Of a stretch of DNA of 64,000 nt, positions 32,816 through 45,194 are shown in pieces. Numbering within the stretch: the first letter of the stretch is position 1; each line of letters starts with the position of its first letter. Position numbers and translations under genes: made by a program. Source of the stretch: Megaleporinus macrocephalus (lineage: Eukaryota > Chordata > Actinopteri > Characiformes > Anostomidae); NCBI GenBank assembly GCA_021613375.1, contig CM038720.1:12538962-12602961 (forward strand), in the 5' to 3' direction. The notes beneath the pieces are model-generated. The model ran no database searches. It was not told where the DNA came from and saw only the letters and a list, made by a program, of their open reading frames with translations.

Positions 32816-32924
32816 ATTATAATGCATATTTTAATGATAATAAACGTATTAACTGCTGTTGTTCCTTTAACAATTGATTAAGCAATAAAGCTATACACAA
32901 AGCTAAAATAAGACAACTAGAGCG

Positions 32925-33480
32925 AATCAAAAAAAGAAATCCCGGAGGCTCACTGACAGCAAAACACAGGTTCCTTTATTTCATCTTCCCTTCCAGAGAA
33001 TACACTCACACAGATACAGAGAATGGTCACATTTTATACCTTTTCTAGGGGGTGATTTACATAGCCCCTCCTTTTTCTACCTTCTCAGTATACAGAAATC
33101 TATGTTTTCTTTTCAAACAGTCTCAGATTTCGTCCTTAATAAACATGATTGTTGCATGTCATTTGCATACCATTTATATCTTTCTGTTTATCTCTGTCTG
33201 GTTTCTTTTCCCGAGTTTACCCAGGATGTTGCCCTCAAGGCTGCAGCCTGAAACACAGACTTTATTCTTTCTCTATAAGTTTATTATAAAATAAATATCA
33301 AACTACCCAGACTGCCCAGTCTGCTATCTGACTGCTCATGAAAAGACTAGTGTTACTTTATCAGGCCATGCTAACTTCTGTCTGGTGCATACTCAGGCCG
33401 CATTGTTTGCATGCTTTCTGTTTAATACATTTTGAACTGTGTCTACCTATTCCTTAATTTAGCTACATCACTATGTATTT
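32925..33480 (-). mobile_element. Possible solo LTR
   Basis: On the minus strand an AATAAA (about 32976) follows a CTCTGGAAGGGAAGATG stretch and precedes a short R/U5-like segment, as in retroviral-type LTRs. TG...CA ends and a target duplication were not found. It could be other repeat DNA. Confidence 0.25.
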
Positions 33481-34136
33481 TAATATCTAATACTTTTCGG
33501 GATTTTTGTTAATCCAAAAGTTCTAAAAAAGCTATAGATGTAGTTTCCAGGTTTCTGCCTTGACTCTGACTCAGCTCTAGCAGTCTTGACTACTTGATTT
33601 TCTCATGAAACACAATCATGTTGGAGAATATGAACTGATCTGAGACTCTTCCTTCACACTGTGCGTATCATTACCAAGACTGGCAGTAATTCTGGAGAGG
33701 ACTGTATCTTTAGCTTCTCTAGTTTCTTTCGAACATCTCTATTTACTTTTTGTTGTTTACCGTAATGGCCGGTTTTATGACCAAGCAAGTGTTGCAGAAG
33801 ATTTCACAGTTGTTTACCCACGTTCAGTTCACACATGTTGCCATCCAGAGGGTCACGCCAAGAATAATTTATGGAGGCCGACATACATAATTAGATAACA
33901 TCGATAACACATGCACAGATGTTGGTACCATAAGTGTGCATATTTATCTAATGTGTTAACAGAGCACCACATCAAAGCTGCTTCGTCTTTAGGTGACGTG
34001 CGAGGGCCCAGTGCTCCTTCCCCAGCGGATCTAAAAAGCTGTTGCAGTTTTGGATTTTATTTTACACTGTAGTGAAGTTATTCGCTCTGGGTCTGCAGCG
34101 GGACAGCGGGACAGCGGGACACTAATCAATGACAAG

Positions 34137-34154
34137 ATATATATATATATATTT

Positions 34155-34231
<77 letters not shown>
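34137..34231. repeat. (AT)n microsatellite plus T-run
   Basis: TA dinucleotides interrupted once by TTTT, followed by about 16 T. Confidence 0.95.
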
Positions 34232-34608
34232 AATGGAGCTAAACGTTTCACAAGTAAGCCATTAACTATATTTATATGGGCATACTGTGTGCCTGAGTTC
34301 CTCTGTTCTTAAATATTTGCCAGTACCTTATTCAAAATATAGTATATAATAAAAAGAACATGAGAAAAAACATGTGATTATATCAGGGTTCTGGACACAT
34401 CACCATTTATTTGAAACCCCCTCAGCTTAAGACAATATAGACATTGTAAAGACAGTGGACACAGTACTCACCTAACTCCTGTGGAAACCTCTATTGAGAG
34501 ACCAAGGGTTGTCCTGGGATTTAGAGGTCCAGGGTACCCATGTGTGAAAGAAATAAGAACAATGCTAGAAACGTCCAACATTGTATTCATGTATATTTTT
34601 ATCAGATA

Positions 34609-34865
34609 TGGGGGGCAGTTGTGGGCTGATGGGTAGGGATACGGTCTTGTGACACGAAGGTTGCCGGTTCGAACCCCTACGTACACCAAGAGGACATGAC
34701 TGAAGTACCCTTGAGTAAGGCACCTAACCCCCAACTGCCTCCTAGCATGTATGTTCACTAGAGTGTGTATATGTGGGTGTTTCACTGCACAGATATGTTA
34801 AAAGTGGGGATTGAATTCTGCTGTGTGCAAAAAGAACCAGTATAAATGCATTCTTGTGTAAATGT
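34609..34865 (+). mobile_element. tRNA-derived SINE
   Basis: The head contains an A-box-like TGGGCTGATGGGTAGG and a clear B-box GGTTCGAACCC at 34668-34678. It is followed by the conserved body CCTTGAGTAAGGCACCTAAC CCCCAACTGC and TGTTTCACTGCACAG. It should have been transcribed by RNA polymerase III from its internal promoter. No clear flanking duplication was found. Confidence 0.85.
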
Positions 34866-34907
34866 TACTGAATATAAATGTTGTACATATTGACTTGGAC
34901 ACTTAGG

Positions 34908-35416
34908 GTGTGTCTCAAAACCTAATGAGCTGCCTAAGTAGGCACTGACTACGTAGGCCGCAGTTTAAGTAGCCAACATTCTGTCTGACATCTCTCCTCA
35001 TAAGACAGATTATTGAGACGCTCTAGTTAGAGAGCGACTCATAGCTTTTTCCCACCCACTGCACGCGAGCGGTGTTTTAGCTTAGTTTAGCTACTGGCTG
35101 CCTGGCTAAGCTACCAGCCCGCTAATCAAAAACAACAGCCTGAGGCTAAAAAATCTGCTAACATAAATGCTAATCCCTATAGTATAAAACTGCTAAATGG
35201 TCAAAGACTAGTTACAAAGTTGCTAATAAAATGCTATTTTGTGTGCAACACCTTACAACACCAGAGAGAACTGGAATTACTGAAAAAACGTTTTGCCTGC
35301 ATGGGATTGTGTTAGCAGCTGAGGAGCCGTTCAATGCTTCCTTACAATTCAGCCAAAATAAGGTGCCTCAGTAGACAGCATGTTTAAAGTATCTGAGAAT
35401 TGGGACAGCCTACATG
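34908..35416. mobile_element. MITE with degenerate TIRs
   Basis: The left GTGTGTCTCAAAACCTAATG and the reverse complement of the right end GGCTGTCCCAATTCTCAGAT are related, and both read into AGTAGGCAC / ACTGAGGCAC. About 500 bp, non-coding. Confidence 0.45.
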
Positions 35417-35479
35417 TTGGGATCATACATGCATCAACGTAAATAGCTGATTATGTAGACACTTGCTAGATTTTAAGAC

Positions 35480-35880
35480 AGAGCCTCAATTATCTCTCAC
35501 CTGCCTGTAGAGATAATTATCTATTAGTGACCAGGGAGGACTTTAAGGTATGAAACTGCAGGTGAACACAGATACACTGGTATAGTCTGGGCATGAGAGA
35601 CTGGGAGATTCTGGCTTTACAACAGTGTTTGGTTGAAACCCAAGAGCTTTATTTCTAAGGGACTGGAAGTTAACCTTAGGTAGTTGTAGGTGGTAGCTGT
35701 TAATCCACCATAGCGTATCTCCTACCACTGTAAAAGTGTAAATAGTGTTTATTCTGTAGATATTGTTTTCTTTTCCCTTTTGTTTGTGTTTTGGTGTGTT
35801 TTTGTCGCAATAAACATGTTGGAAAAGGGAAACCTACCTGTCTTTTCAGTCTCTCGTTGCGCTTCATTAGGTAACCTCCT
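35480..35880 (+). mobile_element. Possible solo LTR with AATAAA
   Basis: A T/G-rich stretch leads to GTCGCAATAAACATGTTGG (AATAAA about 35809), followed by an R/U5-like end. The boundaries are not resolved. Confidence 0.3.
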
Positions 35881-35929
35881 GACCAATCACCCCTACGTTG
35901 AACTTTCCAGGTAACTGCCTACTAACTTA

Positions 35930-36690
35930 TTAACTGGTTGTGCCACCTTTAGCAGCAACCAAACACTTCCTATACCTAGAGATCAGCCTTTTACATCACT
36001 TTGGAGAAATTCTGCCCAACCTTTCTTTGCAGAATTGCTTCAATTCAGTTATATTGGAGAACTTTGAGCAGGAACTGTCGATTTAACGTCCCTCCACAGA
36101 ATCTTAATGGGGTTCAGAACTTTGACCAGGTCACTCCTAAACTTTAATTTTCTCTCTTTTAAGCCATTCACAGGTGGACTTGCTTATGTGTGTCGGATTG
36201 TTTTCTTGTTGCATAACCTTATTGCAATTGATCATCAAATCATGGACTGATGACTGGACGTTCTTCTTCTGGATTTTCTGGAACAGAATTCATGGTTCAG
36301 TCAGTTATGGCAAGCTGTCCTGGCCCTGAAGAAGCAAAGCATCCCTACAATATATCACTACCGCCGCCATGTTTTACTGCTAGTATAATGTTTTCAACAT
36401 ACTAGCAAAATGTTCCATGTTTGTCCACAGAACATTGTTCCAAAAGACTTGGGAGGGATTATGATGCTTTAGGGTAAATATAAGGTGAGGGTTTGTCCTG
36501 CAACTCTCTCAAGAACACCATTTTTGCCCAGTCTAAAAGGTCCCCAGTTCTAAAGGTGAAATCATAAATGCTGAGCTTATTTAGGTGAGCGAGGTCCACA
36601 GTTTTTAGATGTTTGTCTAAGTTTGTTTGTGATGTAGTTAAAGAGCCGTCACAGGGTCCCACAAGTGGCTATTAAAAGAATTCAGTCAAA
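35930..36690 (-). mobile_element. Degenerate DNA-transposon-like repeat, antisense
   Basis: TGTCCACAGAACATTGTTCC AAAAGACTTGG and neighbouring words are familiar from an abundant antisense fish repeat derived from a DNA transposon. A 67-codon minus frame is not functional. The superfamily is not certain. Confidence 0.4.
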
Positions 36691-36949
36691 TTTTTATTGA
36701 CACTTCATTTAAAGTGGTTTGTTTTAGATTAAATAGATGCTCAAAAGACTCTCAGTAACATGACAGCAACATTATCAATGATGCAGCAACAATAAATGCT
36801 AAATCTGAATACATTTTAATTGCTATGTAAATAAAATTTTTCTACACTGAACATGTAGCAGAAAAAATATAGATAATCTCAACACACTCAACAAGCTGTT
36901 ATAGACACGCTGCTGACATCATCCAATAACTGGAGTTTAACTGGATTAG

Positions 36950-37965
36950 GTTTTGGTTAGAGTCAGGACTAAGATTGAGTTAAGGTCAGAGAGAAGATTA
37001 GGTTTTGGGTTGAGATTAGGGTTAGGATTAGATTTTGCTAGGGCTAGGGTCAGGATTAGGTTTTGGGTCAAGGTTAAGGTTAGTCTTAGAATTAGGATGA
37101 GGCTGAGGGTTAGAATTAGGTTTTAAGTTGAGGTTAAGATTAAGGTCAGGATTAGAGCCAGGTTAGGGCCTGGGTTAGCTTTAGGATTAAGTTTTTGACT
37201 GAAGTTGGAGCCAAGGTTAGGATTAAGTTTTGGGTCAGGATTAGGGCCAGGCTAAAGGTTAAAATTGGGTTTTGGATCAAGGTTAAGGTCAGGGCTAAAG
37301 CCAGATTTAGGATTAGAGTTAGGATTTTGGTCAAGGTAAGGATTAGGACCAGGGTTAGTATTAGGTTTTGGACTGGGGTTAGGGCTAGGGTCAGGATCGA
37401 TGATAGACTAAGGGGTTACGATTAGGTTTTAGGTTAAGATTTATGTGAGGGTCAGGATTAGGATTAGGTTTTGGGTCAAGGTTAAGGGTAGGGTCAGGAC
37501 TGAGGCCAGACTGAGGGTCAGGATTAAGGCCAGGTTTAGAGTTATAATTAGGTTTTGGGTCAAGGTTATGGTCATGATTAGGGCCAGGATCAGGGTTAGA
37601 ATTAGGTTTTGGATCAAGGTTAAGGTCAGGGCTAAAGTCAGGTTTAGGATTAGAGTTAGGATTTTGGTCAAGGTAAGAATTAGGACCAGGGTTAGTATTA
37701 GGTTTTGGACTGGGGTTAGGGCTAGGGTCAGGATCGATGATAGACTAAGGGGTAAGAATTAGGTTTTAGGTTAAGATTTATGTGAGGGTCAGGATTGAGG
37801 CCAGACTGAGGGTCAGGATAATGTTTTAGGTTAAGATAAATGTGAGGGTCAGAATTAGGATTAGGTTTTGGGTTAGAATTAGGGTCAGGATTAGGTTTTG
37901 GGTTTAGGTTAAGGTTAGGCCCAGGTTTAAGGTTAGGTTTTGGGTAAGGTTTTGCTTAATGGAAG
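36950..37965. repeat. Degenerate TTAGGG/TTAGGN-like hexamer array
   Basis: About 1 kb of 6-bp-periodic sequence built from GGTTAG, GGATTA, GGTCAG and GGTTTTG words, including true GGGTTAGGG fragments. Its period generates false repetitive frames (LTLTLIQN on minus, VRIRFW on plus). A ~160-bp segment ending GGATCGATGATAGACTAAGG is repeated 337 bp apart (37394 and 37731), showing secondary duplication. Confidence 0.88.
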
Positions 37966-38344
37966 TAATATATTAGGACTACTTCATTTAACACATATAG
38001 TCATTGTAAGTAATGTATCAACATTAAATCTTCAAGATATTCACTTCAGTGTATTCAGATGCTTCACTACTGCTACTACACTGTGTTGTTGATGCGTTAC
38101 TGGTGCTCTGTTAAGAGTTTAATAAGTATCTACAAAGGACCACTCAAAATACAGCGATACCCTCTCATAAGCAGTATTGTCATCAATCACAAGGCGGATA
38201 TGGGTTTTCCCGCCCACACAGCTTTATCACAGCCACGTTCCCCGGCGGCCTCTCTGTGTTTGAATCAGAAAAACAAGAACGTGAACAACCAAATGAAAGA
38301 CAACCTAGCAAGTATAACTGAGTTCTCAAACTAGCTAATCCATC

Positions 38345-38435
38345 TGTCTGTTTCATTTATCCATTCGTCCATCCATTCATCCACCTGTCCATCTGTTCAT
38401 CCTTCACTTCGTTCATTTATCTGTGCATCTGTTTG
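38345..38435. repeat. Degenerate (CCAT)n repeat
   Basis: Imperfect tetranucleotide words CCAT/CTGT, probably the decayed tail of an antisense LINE/SINE. Confidence 0.6.
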
Positions 38436-38504
38436 TCCAACCAGTCATGACAGCATTTCTTTGATACACCTCCAGCAGTGAAGTGACTAAGAACTTTGTC
38501 TTTT

Positions 38505-38875
38505 TTTAGGCGTCACCATACAAGCTGGATCAGGTTTTGGTGGGACGCTCTGAAGCAGCAATTCATGATCCTAGGGCCATTGTGGTTAGTGCCAAATGTT
38601 GACTAGAGGGGTATAAAACACCCCCAAGCACTGGACTGTGGAGCAGTGGAACTTCATTTTCTGGAGTGATGGAGCTCCAGCCAATAACTCTGGAATGAGT
38701 TTGGGGTGACGTTTGAGACCCAGAACATCCTTACAGCAATTTTCCATTGTCTACTGTAAAGCCTTTCCAAAGGAGTAGACACTGTCACTGCAGCAAAATG
38801 GGGCACATTCCCAGTTAATACCCTTGATTTATAAAAAGCAAGTGTCTACAGACTTATGGACAAGCTGTTCACTAT
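38505..38875 (+). mobile_element. Tc1-like relic, 3-prime part
   Basis: GGACTGTGGAGCAGTGGAAC and GCAAGTGTCTACAGACTTAT match, in the sense direction, the relics at 19.5-20.1 kb and 3.2-3.6 kb. No open frame. Confidence 0.55.
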
Positions 38876-39540
38876 AATCCCCAACAGTTTGCCTGCTGTG
38901 GGCCAAAAAACGAAGCCTTGTTCACCATGAAATATGAGTAGGTGAATTGCAATAGATATTTTTGAAATTAGCCTCTGGCAACAATTTAAAAATATGTGGA
39001 ATGCAAATCCCTGTGTTGTCTGAGCTCCAGTGTTGAAATATGCAAGCTAAGAGAATGTAATATTTACATTTCTGTGTACTAACAAGCACAAGTACGCAAA
39101 AAGCCTCTGGATATACAAATACACAATGCTTTTACAGTGCATGGAGCTGAATATCAGTTGAAGCGTTCATAATATTAAGGCGCAGACAAAAAGTAAAAAT
39201 TAATACATCTGTTGGAAATATGCCTACTTGCCTCCTACAGTGGCGCTCCAGTGGTCTCTAGAGTGAAATTTCCCATCTTCTGATGATGTATCCTGTAGAA
39301 TATATATTTGACATTGGCAATTGTTGAATAGCAAAAAGATAAGTCATAAATATAAAATTGATTTCCATGTCTGAGCAGCTGCACAAGAAGATTATGTGCA
39401 CTGCCAAGTGTCGGTTGGAGTGGTGTGTAGCACAGCACTGTAGCATTGCAAAATTGTGAAACAATACGTTGCTTGTGCAGGAGGTACAAGCAAGAACACA
39501 AGTATTTAAGTTAAGAGCAACAGGCAACCAGGAAAACCAA

Positions 39541-39693
39541 TAAACTAGTTGCTATAATGTAGTGGGTTACACCACTACCCTCCATGCTGTAGACTGGGGT
39601 TTGATTCCCCATCTGGGTAATCACCTTAGACTATACCAATAAGAGTTCTTGGGCAAGACTCCTAACACTATCCTCACCTACCTGTGTACATGT
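39541..39693 (+). mobile_element. SINE 5-prime half (tRNA-like head)
   Basis: A tRNA-like head ending GGGGTTTGATTCCCC is followed by ACCAATAAGAGTTCTTGGGC AAGACTCCTAACAC and one 37-bp-type unit (TCACCTACCTGTGTACATG). The SINE is then interrupted by a gypsy element, and its minisatellite resumes at 41990. Confidence 0.75.
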
Positions 39694-41985
39694 TGTTACG
39701 ACCCATCTAGGGGTTTTCTATGGCTGTAACATAAAAAGAAATAAAATAAAATCAACTGAACACAACATTTAAAAATTAAAGCTGTTCCACGTTTACCTTT
39801 TTTCATACACACACCTCAAAAGTCTCAAAAACGTCAAAGTGGGCCATGCCAAAATAACAAACAAAAGATCAAGCTAACTGAAAATGCAAGAAGCTGACTA
39901 ATTTAAACAAACCTAAAGGAAGAAAGAACACAAGCTTACCTCACTTTCCAACTAACCAAAAACAAGAAAAAAGTATATTAAACCTAAAAGGCACCCACTT
40001 CTACTCTAGACCCTAATATACATTGGTCTTGAGTTGTTGGAACAAAATCTAACACAGCCAGTGTTACTACACAGGTCTACATAGCCAGTGTTACTACACA
40101 GGTCTAAAACACTATACACAGATATGTAACTATACTGGGCTGATTTAAAACAAATGGTGGCACTCTAAACGTTTGCCCCAACATCGCTATGGAGGTAGAC
40201 GTCAATCAACGTCTGTAAGCTCGCTGCAGAAATACCCCACGCGCTGGCAGGCAGCTAATCAATTTTGTGTCGCTACGGAGACTCCAGTCAATCCGCGTTG
40301 TGAGTTGGTGGGTCTAGCTAAACAATGATCATGAGCTAACTTTCAAACTTGCAGACGACACACTTTTGGAACAACAATTTGAAAAACAGCTTCATAATTC
40401 ACAGACTTATCACAAGTAGGAGACGTCTCAATAGCCATCCGCCTACATTTTTCTAGAGAAGGGTCTGCTTGTTGTGCCTGAATAGGAAAATCTCACGAAG
40501 CTACAGAATCTACATCAACAATCTCAACCTCCAGGGTATGATTATCCTCAACCAAAGAATTTTTATCCAATATAGACTCCATATTGGATATTTCACCCTT
40601 ACTGGGGGGTAAATAATCAGAATTCATGAACGTATCACACTGAACTTCAGCTCCCTATCTTTCCATGCTTTAGCACACATCACTGCACACTTTGGAAGGA
40701 CAGAAGGAAACTTCAGCAGTTATACTAGGCTCACTAATAACTTCAGGCACAGGTATTACCTTTCCACTGGCCAAAGTACCGAGTATAAATGTCACACCAG
40801 CAACAGGCAACTGAGCACAAACTCCAACGTTAACCCTACCAGAAACCAAATCAGACTCCAATTATATGGAATGCAGCGGGACAGATACGTGATTGAGTTA
40901 GATTCTTTGAACAAGCACAATATAACCACAATAGGTACCATCTGGCAGACTAACAACACCAGCCAAAATAAGACTAAGCAGCTCCAGTGTCTCTAAGAAT
41001 GGTAACCGAAAACTTGGTAGGTTGTTCTGGTAAAGAAATGTACCCCTGTAAAATAAGTGGCTGAAAACCTTCATGGCAGCTTTCCTTTTCAATGTAACGG
41101 GACCACTCGATGAAACAGGCTATATTAAAGCAACGAGGAGAACTTTCAAGGAGAAGAACTTTGCTTTCTCTGAAGTGCACGACAACACAGTTTTATGAGT
41201 CAGCACAAACTCATCTGCAGCAACAGCAGCATCCGTAAGAGTAGAAAACACTCATTTAAGTGTACTACAAGCTTGTCAGGCAAACAACTCTTAAAATCCT
41301 CTAAAAGAATGAGTTCTTGCAACTGTTCCAAAGTAGAAACTTGACCAGCTTTGCACCACTTACTAAACAAATGTCTCTCTAGTAAATTCCACATGTGTCT
41401 GGTTGGCTGTTTTCAAGTGGGCTCTATAGCTCTGTCTATAGGCCTTAGGAACCAACTCATACGGCCTTAGCACAGAATACGGCCTTAACCACCTCATACT
41501 CCAAGCTCTGTTCGACAGGTAGCGCTGAATATGCTTCATGGGCTTTTCCTACCAAAGTGCATGGGAGCAGAAGTGGCCAATGCAGTGTTGTTGCAACAAA
41601 ATATGAATCAACTTCCTATTCACGAAATTTAGGTACTAATTTTATCTGTCTACTCACATAAAAGTCAGCAAGGTCTTCAACATGAGACGAAGCCGAGTGG
41701 CTTGATGAAGCTGTACGCCCCCCAAGTGGCATTTCAGACCGAAGTGGAGTATAAGGTTGCAATGAAGGAGCAGGCTGAGTAGCATGCAACTCCAGCTGCC
41801 GGAGCTTCACAGCCTTCGCCTGGGACGCAGAACTGATGTCCTCTACTGTGACACCCGCGCCCTCTGAAACAGGACAAAGCCTCTCCAAAAGTATACCCTT
41901 CTCCACCAACCTATCATAAGCAAAAGCACTAAGCTCCGCTTTTCTGACAGGCAGTCCAGTTCAATACCAAACTGATCAGCGAAAC
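39694..41985 (-). mobile_element. Ty3/gypsy retrotransposon remnant, antisense
   Basis: A terminus TGTTACGACCC at 39694 begins an LTR-like region up to about 40330, containing a 27-bp duplication around 40055-40105. On the minus strand, gag-like pieces follow: 41909-41616 (ends RQIKLVPKFRE) and 41394-41200 (FSKWCKAGQVSTLEQLQELI, a SCAN-like gag segment). Near 40861-40670 the frame reads GVCAQLPVAGVTFILG, which precedes or lies in the protease region. Reverse transcriptase, integrase and the second LTR are missing. Stops and shifts separate the pieces. It is a dead copy. Confidence 0.75.
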
Positions 41986-41989
41986 ATGA

Positions 41990-42440
41990 AACATGAAAAC
42001 TGTAACACTACCTTCACCTTCCTGTGTACAGGTAAACTGTAACACTACCTTCACCTACCTGTGTACAGGTAAACTGTAACACTACCTTCACCTACTTGTG
42101 TACAGCTAAACTGTAACACTACCTTCACCTACCCGTATACATGTAAACTGTACCACTACCTTCACCTACCTGTGTACAGATAAACTGTACCACTACCTTC
42201 ACCTACCTGTTTACAGATAAACTGTAACACTACCTTCACCTATATGTGTACAGGTAAACTGTAACACTACCTTCACCTATATGTGTACAGGTAAACTGTA
42301 ACACTACCTTCACCTACCTGTGTACAGGTAAACTGTAACACTACCTTTACCTACCTGTGTACAGGTAAACTGTTACACTACCTTCACCTACCTGTGTACA
42401 TGTAAACTGTACCACTACCTTCACCTACCTGTGTATAAGT
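41990..42440. repeat. 37-bp minisatellite, second locus, about 12 copies
   Basis: Same unit as 21556-22955 (GTAAACTGTAACACTACCTT plus CACCTACCTGTGTACAG). It continues the SINE started at 39541, on the far side of the gypsy insertion. The SINE tail is not clearly present after the last unit. Confidence 0.9.
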
Positions 42441-42449
42441 ATATGTATA

Positions 42450-43100
42450 TGTTTAGGTGTATATGTGTAGTTAGTAGTCTAGTGACACAGATCTGGGAAA
42501 CTGGGAAATTGGCTGGTGACCTATGACCAACCTGTTAAAGATTGAAGGAATTCTGGGAGTTGTAGTGAGTGGACTCTATGAAGACAAAAAGAGAACTGTG
42601 GAAACATGATAACCACCACTGGTATAAATAATACAAAATCATTCACTGTATTAAACCATTGAGGCAGAAGTATGAAATGTGGCACTGCAGATGATTACAT
42701 AACATGACAAATAACTTATTAAATGCTACTTTTGAGGCCAAGAGAGTCTCTTTAGCGGAACCTATACCATTCTGCTGAATGTATTCAAATAGATAACGCT
42801 CATTCAAATGAGAGTGAACACAGAAAAAAGAGCTACACAGTTATTCAGAATGATTTAATGTGAAATGCTTTCCTCTAGAGAAGCTTACAGTGACAGAATG
42901 GTTGAACCAGATGTCTGCCTCTAAAAGCTCCAAAAGCTTTTAGCCTAAAATGTATCTTGATGGTGGAGATTTAACCCTTGTGATAAAGATTTACACACTT
43001 CAACTGTGTACATAAAGCATATAGAGAGCATAAGAAACACAGTTTCCCTTCACATCACATTTTATAGAAACACACTGAATATAAAAAAACACCAGCAGCA
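42450..43100. other. Mostly unique; inverted relative of 62.1-62.4 kb
   Basis: CCAGATGTCTGCCTCTAAAAGC here corresponds, reversed, to TTTTAGAGGCATACAACTC and AGACATCTGGTTCC near 62190-62230. This suggests two diverged copies of an unnamed MITE-like repeat. Confidence 0.3.
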
Positions 43101-43104
43101 CTGT

Positions 43105-43290
43105 TTGTCTTATCCACTCATATAATACCTGCTCTGTGGTGGTCCCGTGGGGGTCCTGACCACTGAAGAAAACAGGGTAACGGAGTATGCAGAGAAACAG
43201 ATGGACTACGGTCTGTAATTGTAGAACTACAAAGTGCTCCTATATGATAAATAGGGCTGGTTAAATGGATAGCGAGTGTAGGTTGGTGGC
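43105..43290 (-). mobile_element. Foldback MITE arm (copy 3)
   Basis: TAATACCTGCTCTGTGGTGG, CAGAGAAACAGATGGACTAC and AACTACAAAGTGCTCCTATA are the right-arm sequence of the foldback family. The left arm is absent. Confidence 0.75.
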
Positions 43291-43299
43291 TGGTGGGTG

Positions 43300-44215
43300 T
43301 ATATATGTACCAAACAAGGCAGCACCAGAGCTGATGATAAAGGGTTGCAGCCGACAATAAACTATTATTTTTTCAGCTACGAATTACACTAACACAATAA
43401 GGGGTGTGAAGAAAAGTGTTCTGGGAAACTCATTACTGTAATCAGATTGTTTTGAAGTATGATTCAAATTCCTTGAAAAAATAGAATGGCTTGGTATATG
43501 CCAGCTGCTGACTTGACTTTTCCAGTCCACCTTAAGAGCTGCAGCAGCTGCCTTAAGTGTATGGTGGTGCCAGAATGTAACAGCAGTACTATTAAAGGTG
43601 GAACGGAAATCTGTAGCTGTAAATCTGGAGCAGATCTCATCCTTATTCTCTTTTCCACAACTTTCTATGAATAACACTATTTTTGGCTTTTGGTTCGTGT
43701 TCCATTTCATAATTATATACTGCGATCCAAATCACGAAAAAAGCGAAGAGCTGCGGTTCAGGACATAAAGAACCCGTTCCTGTGAGCAGAGTTTGAGCTA
43801 CAGCAGCCGCTGAGCAGTGCTGGTATCGTTTAAAGCTGGTGATTAAGCTCTCATTTCTTGATCTCAGACTCTATCCTGCTTTACACTCTAAGCTCCATCG
43901 GTTGACAGATTCAAAGAGTCGACTAGGAGTCAAAGCATTTTGACTCCTAGAGTCACCGGCCATAAATTGACTCCGACTCCCAAACGTGGAGCCGAAGAAC
44001 TCTTTTTGGAATCCCTACTTTCCACCTTAGGTATACCACTGCAGGTCTACATGTCTAAACAATAATACTATACAAGTTCATAATCTTTAGAATTCTAATA
44101 TTTCCATATAATAGTCTTTTTAGAGTTGGTCCATGTCCGTAAATGTGATATCTGTGCCCACTTTTCTGACCACCATCTTTCATTTTGTGTCATGAAAGTT
44201 TGTGTCAAGTTGAAA
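43300..44215. other. Mixed unique and MITE-like sequence
   Basis: A 108-codon minus frame at 43384-43710 has no recognisable motif. 43890-44020 has GACTCCTAGAGTCACC and CGACTCCCAAACGTGGAGCC, echoing a dispersed element. Confidence 0.3.
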
Positions 44216-44221
44216 AAGTCT

Positions 44222-44400
44222 TGTTCAATCAATCAATCAATCAAACATCATATATGCTATTTATATAGCACCTTTCAGACAAATAAGATTGAAACTCAAG
44301 GTACTTCACAGAGAAATAATACAAATAATAATAAAATTAATCTTTTAATATAAAAATAAAAGGCGAATAATAAAGATAATAAAAGTTAATTAATAAAACA
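44222..44400. mobile_element. SINE-tail-like repeat with (TCAA)n
   Basis: (TCAA)n is followed by TATTTATATAGCACCTTTCA, a combination common to fish SINE/LINE tails. Confidence 0.45.
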
Positions 44401-44819
44401 AGGTCAAACAATTGTTGAAATGGTCTTTATTTCACTATTTGACAAGTAATCCAAACGTATGTTACTTTAATAAACTAATGCTTTGGACTAGGTTACAAAT
44501 ATATATGGCAATGTTCTTTAAAGTAGCCCTCCCAACACTCTATGTACGTTACCCACTAATACAGCCTCATGCTATCACAAGCACTGCCTTGTGAACTTTA
44601 CGCTGGTAATAATTGGAATGGTCGTTTTGTTCCCTGGCCTGGAAAACATGACTCCACGAAACAAGTTGAAAGGTCAGTCCGCAACACAAATTGTTCCATT
44701 TTGCGTGAGCCCGGTCTAGATGAGCTTTAGGCCAGTGGCATTTCTGGATGTTGTTGATTTATGACTTCCTCCTTGCATAGTAGAGCCTTCCCTTGCATTC
44801 ATTGATCCAGCGATGAGCT

Positions 44820-44869
44820 ATGTTACTGACAAGGGTTTTCTGGAGTGTTCTTAAGCCTGTGTGGTTATA

Positions 44870-44946
<77 letters not shown>

Positions 44947-45165
44947 CTGCTGTGCTGTCTGAGGGATTGAAGGTCAGAGGCTTTCAGTGTTGGTTATCAG
45001 CCTGGCCACTTGATGCACCGAGATTTTACAGATTCTCTGAATATTATAGTAATGTGGGCTGAAGATGGTGAAATCCCCACAGTCCTTGCAATCATGCGTT
45101 GAGAAACACTGTCCCTTAACTCTTTGCCTTCTCGCAACATGGCAAACCCTTGACCCAAGTTACCT
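44820..45165. mobile_element. Dispersed repeat relic, with microsatellite
   Basis: ACAGATTCTCTGAATATTAT and GCGTTGAGAAACACTGTCCC belong to an abundant fish repeat. A second fragment is at 49646-49770. An (AT)n run splits it at 44874-44942. Confidence 0.4.
44874..44942. repeat. (AT)n microsatellite
   Basis: About 34 TA dinucleotides. Confidence 0.95.
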
Positions 45166-45194
45166 AGTCACACTTTTACATGTGAAAGTTTCCC

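Noticed and set aside
34668..34678. A tRNA gene
   Set aside because: The B-box is good, but the sequence does not fold into a full cloverleaf as read by eye and continues into a SINE body.
37152..37762. Leucine/threonine-rich and arginine/valine-rich frames
   Set aside because: Translation of the hexamer array, not protein genes.
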